A DNA stretch of 54,270 nt from an uncultured Bacteroidales bacterium. GTDB lineage: Bacteria > Bacteroidota > Bacteroidia > Bacteroidales > P3. The notes under the pieces were generated by a model. It had not been told where the DNA came from, ran no database searches, and saw only the letters and a list, made by a program, of their open reading frames with translations. Positions 34,745 through 42,900 of the stretch are shown here, piece after piece. The translations under genes were made by a program, and so were the position numbers. Where the stretch lies: the NCBI GenBank assembly GCA_900318275.1, contig ONJY01000027.1, forward strand, positions 1 through 54,270, given 5' to 3'. Each line of letters begins with the position of its first letter. The first letter of the stretch is position 1.

Positions 34745-34764
34745 ATTGTTTCGTATTTAGGTTA

Positions 34765-34796
34765 CAAAAATACTTCTTTTTTTGAATATGGGCAAA
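34765..34796 (-). promoter_or_regulatory. Promoter of hisS
   Basis: Minus-strand TATTTTTG (34765-34772) with TTTG (34793-34796) 20 bases upstream. Confidence 0.7.
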
Positions 34797-34852
34797 TCTT
34801 TCTTACAATATTTCTTTCGGCCTTGCGTTCTACTATGAAAAACCGTCGTATA

Positions 34853-36022
34853 ATGTCAAAGAAAGAAATACCCGTACTGCTGCTCACAGGCTATCTCGGC
34901 AGCGGCAAGACGACCCTCCTCAACCGCATACTCTCCAACCGTCGCGGCATACGCTTCGCCGTCATCGTCAACGACATCGGCGAGGTGAACATCGACGCCA
35001 CACTTATCCAGCAAGGCGGTGTGGTCAACCAGAGCGACGACAGCCTCGTGGCCCTCCAGAACGGCTGCATCTGCTGCACGCTGAAGAGCGACCTCGTCAA
35101 CCAGATGCGCGACATCGCCAACGCCGAACGCTTCGACTATATCGTCATCGAGGCCAGCGGCATCTGCGAGCCCGAGCCTATAGCGCAGACGCTCATCTCA
35201 ATACCCACTATGGCCGAAGGCTTCAACGTGATGCCGCGACTCGACTGTATCGTCACCGTCGTCGACACTCTGCGCATGCGCGACGAGTTCGATGCCGGAC
35301 AGCTCCTCATCCGTCCGGGTATCGACGACGAAGACATCGAGAATCTGGTGGTGCAGCAGATCGAGTTCTGCAACATCGTGCTGCTCAACAAGGCCGCCGA
35401 GGTGTCGCCCGAGGAACTGGGCCGCACACGCCAGATCGTACGCACCCTGCAGCCTAAGGCGGAAATCATTGAATGCAACTATGGCGATGTGGACTTCGAC
35501 AGGATTCTCAATACAAACCTCTTCGACTTCGACGATGTGGCCACTTCGGCTACATGGATTCAGGAGGTGGAGAGCGGCGCCGACACCCACCATCACGACC
35601 ACGACGAGCATCATCACGAGCACCATCACGACCACGACGATGAGGGCGAGGCAGAAGAGTATGGCATCGGCACATACGTGTACTTCCGCCGCCGCGCCTT
35701 CGACTTGCGGGCTTTCGACAACTGGGTGGCTCGCCGTTGGCCCAAGGGCATCATACGCACCAAGGGCATCTGCTATTTCGACGACGAGCAGGACAAGTGC
35801 TACCTTTTCGAGCAGGCAGGCAAGCAGGTGAGCCTGCGCGATGCCGGACGCTGGTTCGCCACCATGCCGCCCGACGAGCTGCGCGAGGCGCTGGAGCGCG
35901 ACGCTCAGCTGCAGCGCGACTGGGACGACTTCTACGGCGACCGCATGCAGAAGCTCGTCTTCATCGGTCAGCATCTCGACAAGGAGCTCATCGAGCGCAC
36001 CCTCGACGAGTGCTTGGTGTAA
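34853..36022 (+). CDS. CobW/ZNG-family GTP-dependent metallochaperone
   Basis: A protein of 389 residues (ATG 34853; ATG 34835 would add 6). The GTPase domain has the P-loop GYLGSGKTTLLN, the metal site NGCICCTL (CxCC), IEASGICEPEP and LLNKAAE. A histidine-rich loop at about residues 242-263 (HHHDHDEHHHEHHHDHD) should bind zinc or nickel. A CobW C-terminal domain follows (RRRAFDLRAFDNWV). Such proteins deliver Zn2+ to client enzymes. No zinc-responsive operator is evident upstream. It is divergent from hisS. Confidence 0.9.
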   Translation: MSKKEIPVLLLTGYLGSGKTTLLNRILSNRRGIRFAVIVNDIGEVNIDATLIQQGGVVNQSDDSLVALQNGCICCTLKSDLVNQMRDIANAERFDYIVIEASGICEPEPIAQTLISIPTMAEGFNVMPRLDCIVTVVDTLRMRDEFDAGQLLIRPGIDDEDIENLVVQQIEFCNIVLLNKAAEVSPEELGRTRQIVRTLQPKAEIIECNYGDVDFDRILNTNLFDFDDVATSATWIQEVESGADTHHHDHDEHHHEHHHDHDDEGEAEEYGIGTYVYFRRRAFDLRAFDNWVARRWPKGIIRTKGICYFDDEQDKCYLFEQAGKQVSLRDAGRWFATMPPDELREALERDAQLQRDWDDFYGDRMQKLVFIGQHLDKELIERTLDECLV

Positions 36023-36042
36023 AATCCGTACCGTAACATACC

Positions 36043-36077
36043 AAGGGCGGACTCATGCCAATCATGTGTCCGCCCTT
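36043..36077. terminator. Hairpin between convergent cobW-like and porin genes
   Basis: AAGGGCGGAC and GTCCGCCCTT form a perfect 10-base stem around a 15-base loop that itself contains CATG pairs. There is no long T run, but the position between two convergent genes suggests a bidirectional terminator. Confidence 0.6.
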
Positions 36078-36126
36078 GTCGCATCACGCCGATTGTGGGC
36101 GCGCGCCTCCCGTCAGAGTCAGTTGT

Positions 36127-37479
36127 TTACCATATCTTCGAGAATATCCTCGGGTTGGCGTTCAGCGACACCCACAACCAGCGCAGGTTGTGGTCGTCCG
36201 AGGCTCGCTTCAACAGCTCCATGGTTCGCGTGCCGGTCATGTACGACATGCCTACCGACAACGAGAGGTCTTCCAGGATGGCGTACGACACCGAGGCTTC
36301 CAGCTCGTGGCCGAGTGTCTTCTCCATGTCTTTCAGCTCCAAGGATGTGGCCAGGTAGTGATATGACAGGTCTACACGCAACCCCTTGATGGGCGTGGTA
36401 TATGCACCGATGTAGGCGTTCTGAAGGCCCGGCGTGAAGCCGTTGACATAGGTGCTGAGGTAGAAGAAGTCCATCGCTCCATAGAACTTGTGGTGTGAGC
36501 CGAAGATGGAACTGAAGCCTTTGATGACTTTGTGCTGCGGTAGGCCTATCATGCCAGCCGAAGGCACCGCCATATAGTCGTCGCCGCTCAGAAAGTCATA
36601 GCCGGCCTCGAAACCATAGTATTTCGATGGCTTGAGTTTCGCTTTGGCGCTGGCCATCCAGGCGTCTATCTTTATACCTTTCTCCGATTTGCCCGACTGT
36701 TTGTAGTATGCTCCCTCGAAGCTCACTATCTCGTGGTGGAAGTTGAGGTATCCGCCCGCCACCTGCTGCCATTCCACATGCTCGTTCACACCTGCGATGC
36801 CGGCCTGCATGCCTATGTTCATGTACAGCAGCGATAGGCCGAGCGGAAACCACGGGGCCTCGAAGTGGTACCACGCATTCTGCATGGTCTTGCAAGGGAA
36901 TGCGCCTGCATAGTAGGTGCCGCCAAAGTCCATGTTCTCGTCGTTCTGGTTGTAGGTCAGCATGACATGCAGGCTGTTCATCTTTCCGTTGAAGCCGAGG
37001 GTTATGGCATCGTGGGTGTTGCCCGTCATCGCCCAGTCGTCGGCACCGAGAATACGCTCGTCGTCGTATGACAGCACCTGGCGTCCGAGCTTGGCAAAGA
37101 AGACCATAGAGTCCAGTATCGGCGAGCTGCTGAGCATCGCCCATCCCTCGTTGATAGCTATGCTCCCGCTGCCCGACTGGCCCCAGAGCGACGCATGCTG
37201 CACCGAGAGCTTGGTGGTCAGGTGCGGCCTCTCGTAGCCGAAGTTTATCCTCGAGCGTCCTATGATGAATGCCGCACGGTCATCCACCGACTGTTCGCCG
37301 GCAGCAAGTCCACCATTGCGGTACTCGCCGCGCGACATGAACTGGAACTCTGTCGTGAAATGATTCTCCTTCTCAGGCTCCTGTCCCATCGCTGCAAATG
37401 ACAAAGACAGGAACATTACCGGCAGTAAAAACCTTATTCTCATTGTCAACATTACCGGCAGTAAAAACCTTATTCTCAT
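36127..37479 (-). CDS. Alginate-export-like outer-membrane porin with duplicated start
   Basis: A 450-residue beta-barrel protein (438 from the second start). The N-terminus reads MRIRFLLPVMLT and then again MRIRFLLPVMFLSLSFAAMGQ, because a 36-base segment including the start codon is duplicated in tandem (37412-37483). The mature part has alternating aromatic strands such as GWAMLSSSPILDSMVFFAKLGRQ, and DDWAMTGNTHDAITLGFNGK, as in alginate-export/OprD-like porins; the solute is unknown. Initiation could use either ATG; the second (37443) gives a normal signal peptide. A TATATTTG promoter lies upstream. Confidence 0.75.
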   Translation of the reverse strand: MRIRFLLPVMLTMRIRFLLPVMFLSLSFAAMGQEPEKENHFTTEFQFMSRGEYRNGGLAAGEQSVDDRAAFIIGRSRINFGYERPHLTTKLSVQHASLWGQSGSGSIAINEGWAMLSSSPILDSMVFFAKLGRQVLSYDDERILGADDWAMTGNTHDAITLGFNGKMNSLHVMLTYNQNDENMDFGGTYYAGAFPCKTMQNAWYHFEAPWFPLGLSLLYMNIGMQAGIAGVNEHVEWQQVAGGYLNFHHEIVSFEGAYYKQSGKSEKGIKIDAWMASAKAKLKPSKYYGFEAGYDFLSGDDYMAVPSAGMIGLPQHKVIKGFSSIFGSHHKFYGAMDFFYLSTYVNGFTPGLQNAYIGAYTTPIKGLRVDLSYHYLATSLELKDMEKTLGHELEASVSYAILEDLSLSVGMSYMTGTRTMELLKRASDDHNLRWLWVSLNANPRIFSKIW

Positions 37480-37483
37480 TGTC
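37412..37483. repeat. Perfect 36-base tandem duplication covering the porin start
   Basis: The segment 37412-37447 is repeated exactly at 37448-37483. Each unit carries the start codon, the first codons and the 5 bases before the ATG, so two equivalent in-frame starts lie 12 codons apart. Confidence 0.95.
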
Positions 37484-37524
37484 TATTAGTGTTTTGTGTT
37501 GTGGCGTTTATGCTGTTTGTGTTG

Positions 37525-37532
37525 CAAATATA
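37525..37532 (-). promoter_or_regulatory. Promoter -7 box of the porin gene
   Basis: Minus-strand TATATTTG, 45 bases before the first start codon; TTGC stands about 22 bases further upstream as a weak -33. Confidence 0.6.
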
Positions 37533-37615
37533 CACTTTTTTATACAATAGAATGCAACAATCTCCGTTATGCAACAAACTTTCACCTTTTTGATGACCGC
37601 CTGCCCTGACCGCCT

Positions 37616-38434
37616 ATGAGAACCGTCGAGAAAGCCATCCTTAACCGCACCGCCTTGCTGGTGGGCGACGCCGCTATGGAACGTATAGCAGCCGCCCGGG
37701 TCATCATCTTCGGCGTCGGCGGCGTGGGCTCCTGGTGCGCCGAAAGCCTGGTGCGCAGCGGCATACGCCAGCTCACTATCGTCGACTCCGACTGCGTGTG
37801 CATCACCAACGTCAACCGCCAAGCGATGGCCACCACACGCACCGTGGGCCGGGTCAAGGTGGAGGCCCTCAAAGAACGTCTGCTCGAGATAAACCCCGCA
37901 GCCGACATCGTCGCTGTGCAAGAGATATTCAGCGCCGACACCGCCGACAGCTTCCATCTCGCCGAATACGACTACATCATCGACGCCATCGACAGCCTTA
38001 AGGACAAGCTCGAGCTTATCATCCGTTGCACACAGAAAGGACAACAGCCGCAGCCCACGTTCTACTCCTCGATGGGCGCCGCCCTTAAGATGGACCCTAC
38101 GCAGGTCCATGTCAGCGAGTTCTGGCAGGTCGACGGATGCCCCTTGGCCGCAGTACTGCGGCGCCGCATGCGCAAGCAGAAACGCTTCCCCGAACGCAAG
38201 TTCCAATGCGTGTGGGGCCCCGAGGTGCTGCCCAACCTGGGGCAGGCACGCTCCTGCGGCACCGACGCATGCATGTGCCCCAAGGCCGCTTCAGGCGACG
38301 GCCGCCCCGACCTCCTCAACCACGAATGGTGCTCCTCAAAAGCCCAGATCAACGGCACCACAGCACACATCACAGCCCTCTTCGGCTTCACCCTCGCCGG
38401 CCTCGTCATCCAAGACCTCTACCGCAAGGCTTAA
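37616..38434 (+). CDS. tcdA: tRNA threonylcarbamoyladenosine dehydratase (TcdA/CsdL)
   Basis: A 272-residue ThiF/E1-like protein: RTALLVGDAAMERIAAARVIIFGVGGVGSW (quoted as VIIFGVGGVGS) for ATP binding, VDSDCVCITNVNRQ, YIIDAIDSLKDKLELI, and a C-terminal Cys-rich part (RSCGTDACMCPKAA). It cyclises t6A37 in ANN-decoding tRNAs to ct6A using ATP. It is divergent from the porin gene, with which it shares a 136-base intergenic region. Length matches the E. coli protein (268). Confidence 0.92.
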   Translation: MRTVEKAILNRTALLVGDAAMERIAAARVIIFGVGGVGSWCAESLVRSGIRQLTIVDSDCVCITNVNRQAMATTRTVGRVKVEALKERLLEINPAADIVAVQEIFSADTADSFHLAEYDYIIDAIDSLKDKLELIIRCTQKGQQPQPTFYSSMGAALKMDPTQVHVSEFWQVDGCPLAAVLRRRMRKQKRFPERKFQCVWGPEVLPNLGQARSCGTDACMCPKAASGDGRPDLLNHEWCSSKAQINGTTAHITALFGFTLAGLVIQDLYRKA

Positions 38435-38587
38435 CCTGCTCTCCCTTTCGCCAACCTCTCGCCGATAGTTCGCTGAGACTCTGAGACTGAGACTGCCGGA
38501 CGGCCTTCGTCGGCATCATACAATCCATAACAGCTTGTGCCTCATAGGGAAAAAGACTCGAAAAAATATCCCACCCATAACAACCTC

Positions 38588-38731
38588 ATCACAATCACAG
38601 TATCACAATTAAAAAAATGGATATCAATCACCCCTTTATATACTATATAACTAATTAATAATTAATAATATATATAAAGAATAGAGGAATTGATACCACT
38701 CAAAAAACAAACTGTGATACTGTGATTGTGA
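38588..38731. repeat. Terminal-inverted-repeat element with AT-rich core
   Basis: In the 1.1 kb gene-free stretch 38435-39529. Left end 38588-38610 (ATCACAATCACAG + TATCACAATT) and right end 38709-38731 are inverted copies, 22 of 23 bases identical. The ~98-base core is AT-rich with partial palindromes (TAATTAATAATTAATAATA). It has the same plan as the elements at 6516 and 39127 but a different end sequence. Confidence 0.8.
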
Positions 38732-39126
38732 TTCTCAAAATTGGATTAAATCACCTAAAAGGCAAAGAAACAACGAAATACGGCATCGCCATACCTTCCG
38801 CACCCCAGCTGTCAACCTTCAGAAACGTGACAAAAAACATCCAAATCCTCCTCTAAAAGGCCGTAAAACACCCTCCGCATCCCTCCGTCCAGCACCTTTC
38901 TCCCTCCCCAGCGCTCACATTCGTGCTCCCGAATCACGCCATCAATACCTCATTCCAAAGCCTCTTTTGTGCCAAACCGACTACTCTCACCGCCAAAAAT
39001 GATGTGTCCCCATCCGTAACCCCTAACTCATAACTCTCACCCCCTTCCTCCTGATTTCGCCCGTTGGCTTTATGTCATTGAATATCTATCACATCCAACG
39101 TCCAAAGCGCCACTCATCCCCAACCA

Positions 39127-39455
39127 GCGTAACAGCGTAACAGCGTAACAGTTCCCATTCCCCTATTTCCTCTACCCAAAATCAGGCCTTATATCTATAT
39201 ATCTATATATATAAATATATATAGATATATAGATATAAGAATTCATTTTTGACTTTTGGAATACCGTATTTCGAACTGTTACGCTGTTACGCTGTTACGC
39301 CTCAACCACATATTACAGCGTCATCATTCCGTAACCCCCTGTCATATAGCCATTACCAAGCACGCCTACCCATCCGTACTCCATTTCTACTGACAAAACA
39401 CCCTCTAAACGGCTACTAAACGGCTACAAGACGGCTAGTAGACCTACTGAAGACG
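39127..39455. repeat. Long palindromic intergenic element, copy 2 (inverted)
   Basis: Reverse-oriented relative of the element at 6516-6832. A 28-base end of three GCGTAACA units plus GTTC (39127-39154), a 52-base palindrome of TATATCTA type with one central mismatch (39188-39239), the exact inverted end (39273-39300), a ~105-base spacer, then the complement of the GTCTTCAGTAGGTCTACTAG block with the 11-base AAACGGCTACT units (39407-39455). Between 38732 and 39126 I see nothing I can name. Confidence 0.85.
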
Positions 39456-39467
39456 GCCACAAGACGG

Positions 39468-39530
39468 CCACTAACCACTGCCCACTAACCACTAACCACT
39501 GCCCACTAACCACTAGCCACTGACCACTAT
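39468..39530. repeat. Nine 7-base units touching the permease stop codon
   Basis: CCACTAA, CCACTGC, CCACTAA, CCACTAA, CCACTGC, CCACTAA, CCACTAG, CCACTGA, CCACTAT in exact 7-base register; the last unit includes the first base of the permease stop codon (minus strand). Confidence 0.85.
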
Positions 39531-40900
39531 CATATAAAGATATATCTCAGCACAAAGAGCGCCGCCAGCACCCACATGGTGGGGGTGATGCTCTTGATGT
39601 TGCCGCACAGGGCGTTGAGGAGCACATAGCTTATCAGACCTATGAGGATGCCGTCGCTGATGCTGAAGCTGAAGGGCATCACCACCATCGTGATGAAGGC
39701 CGGAAGCGCCTCGACGGGGTCTTTCCAGTCGATCTTCAACACGGGCGTCATCATCATCATGCCCACCACGATAAGCGCAGGGGCTGTGGCGGCTGACGGG
39801 ATGGCGAGGAAGAGCGGCGCGAAGAGGAGCGCTATGGCGAAGAAGATGGCGGTGGAGAAGGCGGTGAGACCCGTACGGCCTCCGTCGGACACACCGGCGG
39901 CGCTCTCCACATAGGTGGTCGTGGTGCTGGTGCCGAGGGCGGCGCCGCAGATGGTGCCTATCGAGTCGGCCATGAAGCATTCGTTGATACCGTCGACATT
40001 GCCCTCCTTGTCGACGTAACCGGCCTTCTCGCTCACGCCGATGACGGTGCCCATCGTGTCGAAGATGTCGAGGAAAAGGAAGGTGAAGAGCACCACTATC
40101 ATGTCAAGAATGCCTTTGGCGCTGGTGAGCTCGCTCCAAGTAAACTGGAAGGCAATGTTTTCTATGCTCGGCGGCACCGAGATGATGCCGTCCAGCGAGG
40201 TGAGGGCCACACGGCTCACGGCGCCGTCCGCCCCCACCACATTGTACATGGGGATGAGTCCCAGCGCCGTGGTGGCGAGGATACCCCAGAGGATGCTGCC
40301 GCGGACACCTTTCATCACCAACGCCCCCGTGACGACAAGTCCCAGGATGCCCAGCAGGGCGGTGCCGCTGAAGGACCCGTCGGGCAGCTTGAAGGCGAGG
40401 GTCACCAAGGTGGGCCCTTGACCTACGATACCGGCGTTTTGGAAGCCAAGGAAGGCAATGATAAGGCCGATGCCCGCGCCCACGGCATATTTCAGCGACA
40501 GCGGGAGGGCGTCGACAATCCACTTGCGCACATTGGTGAGCGTGAGGATGACGAACACAATACCTTCGATGAACACCGCCGTCAGCGCGAACTGCCAGCT
40601 ATGCCCCATAGCTATGCAGACGGTATAGACGAAGAACGTGTTGAGCCCCATGCCGGGAGCGAGGGCGAAGGGCTTCTTGGCGATGAAGGCCATCGCCAGC
40701 GTGCCTATGATGGCGGCGAGGGCTGTGGCGGTGAAAACGGCGCCGTTGGCCTTCGACATCTCTCCGCCCAGCGTATCGAAGACATTGGGATTCACGGCCA
40801 AGATATAGGCCATCGTGAGGAACGTGGTCAAGCCGGCGAGAATCTCCGTCCTGACGCTATGCTTTTCGGGGTCAAACCCCAGCCATTTCAAGAATTTCAT
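39530..40900 (-). CDS. NCS2 family purine permease, AzgA-like
   Basis: A 456-residue protein with about 12-14 membrane segments. The start MKFLKWLGFDPEKHSVRTEILAG and LTTFLTMAYILAVNP is that of the AzgA subgroup of NCS2 (guanine, hypoxanthine or adenine:H+ symport). FALAPGMGLNTFFVYTVC and LGTSTTTTYVESAAGVSDGGRTGLTA (quoted in part) are the family's substrate-site segments. It should import purine bases into the cytoplasm. It stands alone; I see no clear TAnnTTTG promoter or PurR-like or purine riboswitch in the 311 bases upstream. Confidence 0.92.
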   Translation of the reverse strand: MKFLKWLGFDPEKHSVRTEILAGLTTFLTMAYILAVNPNVFDTLGGEMSKANGAVFTATALAAIIGTLAMAFIAKKPFALAPGMGLNTFFVYTVCIAMGHSWQFALTAVFIEGIVFVILTLTNVRKWIVDALPLSLKYAVGAGIGLIIAFLGFQNAGIVGQGPTLVTLAFKLPDGSFSGTALLGILGLVVTGALVMKGVRGSILWGILATTALGLIPMYNVVGADGAVSRVALTSLDGIISVPPSIENIAFQFTWSELTSAKGILDMIVVLFTFLFLDIFDTMGTVIGVSEKAGYVDKEGNVDGINECFMADSIGTICGAALGTSTTTTYVESAAGVSDGGRTGLTAFSTAIFFAIALLFAPLFLAIPSAATAPALIVVGMMMMTPVLKIDWKDPVEALPAFITMVVMPFSFSISDGILIGLISYVLLNALCGNIKSITPTMWVLAALFVLRYIFI

Positions 40901-40989
40901 AGTTGCTTATTTCGTCGCTTACAACAACGACATAATCCCCCGTTTATTGCACAACCATACAATGAAACTGCCCATTAGCAAATCCCCTT

Positions 40990-41190
40990 ACTAACGAATT
41001 CACGAATTAACACATTCACGAATACACTAACGCATTCTGCCTGCTTCGCAGGCTTTGTGGTATGCCTGCGAGCACCGCTGAATAAATCTAATGCAGCGAG
41101 TCAGCACCACTGAAATTAATCAAATCAAGCGAAAAACACATTCTCACATTCACGAATTCATTCACACATTTTTAAAGCGCATTCCCACAT
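40990..41190. repeat. Degenerate CACATTCACGAAT repeats and a short hairpin
   Basis: The gap 40901-41211 holds at least four copies of an ACATTCACGAAT-like unit in the same orientation (near 40998, 41012, 41140, 41165) and a GCCTGC-TTC-GCAGGC hairpin (41039-41053). A CCGTTTATTGCACAACCA string near 40938 recurs near 42750. Confidence 0.5.
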
Positions 41191-41211
41191 TCTGACCCTC
41201 ATCCTATTTTT

Positions 41212-42537
41212 TTACCGTCGGCTTTCCATCCATCGTTTCAACAAGAAAGAGCAACAGTACGGAAACGTGTAGAACTTGCCGTTGAAGCCAATGTTTTGGT
41301 GGCTCAGTTTGATTCCCCATTTCACATCAGGATAGCTGTCTCTGTCGATTAGTTTGTTCAATGACGGAGTGGCACCCGTAGTGGCTTTCACTTCCACAGG
41401 GATAAGCGTCGTGCTGTCGCGGACAAAGAAATCCATCTCCAGCTGGGCATTCTCCGTCTTGTAGTAATAAAGCTGGTAGCCCTGCTTGGCCAACGCTTCC
41501 GATACGATGTTCTCATACACGGCACCTTTGTACACACCGAGATTGCGGTTCTGCCGAAGGTCCATGCTCGATTCCTCGTCCAATGCCGCCATCAGCAGCC
41601 CGTTGTCGTGGTAGTAGAGTTTATACTTGCTTTCGTCATAGTTGCCTTTCAGCGGCAACTCTGGAAAATTCAGGCAGTGGCACACATTGACAATGCCGGC
41701 ATCCCTCAACCAATCCACACATCCTGCATACTCGCGGCTGCGGGCGTTTTTGGCCACCTTGGTTATCTGGAATTTCTTGTTTTCTTTGGCCAGAAACACG
41801 GGAATGTTCCTGTAAACACTTCTTATTTTGGCTTTGTCGAGACCTTGGGCGTATTTGATAATATCTTCCTCGTAGTCGGCCAACAACTGACGTTGCAGCG
41901 GCAGGACGTTCGAGAAATTCCCCTCATTGATGAAGGTGGCAACCACATCCGGCATTCCGCCCGTGACAACGTAGTCAAGAAACAGAGAATCCAGTCGTCG
42001 CATCTCAAGGTCGTTGAAAGGCCGAAGGTCAATCAGGTGCGACAGCAGCATCTCAACAAATTCTTCGTCATATCCTTTCGCCCACAGAAACTCCTCGAAG
42101 TCCATCGAATACATCATAACATCAGTCTTGTACCCTACGCTGTTTGAGGTGATGTCCTTGTAGTTCAGTCCCATCATCGAACCGGAGCAGATAACATCAT
42201 ATCGCCCATCCTCCTTAAAGAACTTGAGCGATGTAGCGCAGTCGGGATATTCCTGTAGTTCATCAAAGAAAATCAACGTATCTCCTTCGATGAACTTGGC
42301 ATTGGGATTGAGAAACGATATTTGCTTGACGACAGCATCCACATTGTACCCTTCTGAGAAGATCTGTTTGTAGAAAGGCTGTGTAATGAAGTTAATCTCT
42401 ATAAACGAGTTATACGAACGTCCAAACTCACGGACAGAATATGTCTTCCCTACCTGTCTTGCACCACCAATAATCAGAGGCTTTTTCTCCATGCTGCTCC
42501 TCCAATTCAGCAATTGCTTGTATATCTTCCTTTTCAT
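41212..42537 (-). CDS. AAA-family ATPase with DUF4143 domain
   Basis: A 441-residue protein of the common AAA_14 + DUF4143 type: IIGGARQVGKTYSV (P-loop), TLIFFDELQEYPD (Walker B), a sensor region YDVICSGSMMGLN, and the C-terminal DUF4143 domain ending in a PD-(D/E)XK-like strand pair (QLEMDFFVRDSTTLIPVEVKATTG, quoted in parts: EMDFFVRD and IPVEVKATTG). These proteins are frequent accessory genes of unknown role, possibly DNA-binding or toxin-like. It has its own promoter and three regularly spaced repeats in front, and is the first gene of the AT-richer island. Confidence 0.85.
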   Translation of the reverse strand: MKRKIYKQLLNWRSSMEKKPLIIGGARQVGKTYSVREFGRSYNSFIEINFITQPFYKQIFSEGYNVDAVVKQISFLNPNAKFIEGDTLIFFDELQEYPDCATSLKFFKEDGRYDVICSGSMMGLNYKDITSNSVGYKTDVMMYSMDFEEFLWAKGYDEEFVEMLLSHLIDLRPFNDLEMRRLDSLFLDYVVTGGMPDVVATFINEGNFSNVLPLQRQLLADYEEDIIKYAQGLDKAKIRSVYRNIPVFLAKENKKFQITKVAKNARSREYAGCVDWLRDAGIVNVCHCLNFPELPLKGNYDESKYKLYYHDNGLLMAALDEESSMDLRQNRNLGVYKGAVYENIVSEALAKQGYQLYYYKTENAQLEMDFFVRDSTTLIPVEVKATTGATPSLNKLIDRDSYPDVKWGIKLSHQNIGFNGKFYTFPYCCSFLLKRWMESRR

Positions 42538-42545
42538 ATTCTATT

Positions 42546-42622
42546 TACACATTTTTATATTATTTTCCGATGCAAATATACACATTTTTCTAATATTGAA
42601 CACTGTAAAATTACACATTTTT
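42546..42622. promoter_or_regulatory. Three TACACATTTTT direct repeats at 33-base steps, candidate operator
   Basis: TACACATTTTT occurs at 42546-42556, 42579-42589 and 42612-42622, i.e. exactly 33 bases (three helical turns) apart, on one face of the helix. The middle repeat overlaps the upstream edge of the -7 box at 42573-42580, so a protein bound here would control the AAA/DUF4143 gene. Confidence 0.65.
42573..42580 (-). promoter_or_regulatory. Promoter -7 box of the AAA/DUF4143 gene
   Basis: Minus-strand TATATTTG, 35 bases before the ATG. No clear TTTG at -33. From 42623 to 42900 I see no gene; the plus-strand text there is AT-rich and unassigned. Confidence 0.6.
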
Positions 42623-42900
42623 ACGCAAATAATAAACAATCTACTGATAATCAAGCTATTCCTATCGGTGATTATCCTCCTGAAGATATACAAAATGTAA
42701 GTAAAAAAAGTCATACTCAATCCGAAAAATCACAAACGTTGCAATCCTCCGTTTATTGCACAACCACACAAGGATTCTTTGTGCCTTCTATGTGAGTTCT
42801 ATGTGCCTTCTTCGAAACGGCTGCAACCTGTTGATAACCAACAAAAAAACGGAATTGTACTCTTGTGGTAATGCAAAACGTTAAATCTCAACAATTAGTC

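Noticed and set aside
35580-35645. Tandem CAT/CAC/GAC-rich DNA repeat
   Set aside because: It encodes the histidine-rich metal-binding loop of the CobW-type protein, an expected feature of the family.
42514-42795. Short AT-rich plus-strand frame in the gap before the fusion gene
   Set aside because: It overlaps the DUF4143 promoter and repeats, has no recognisable protein and no promoter of its own.
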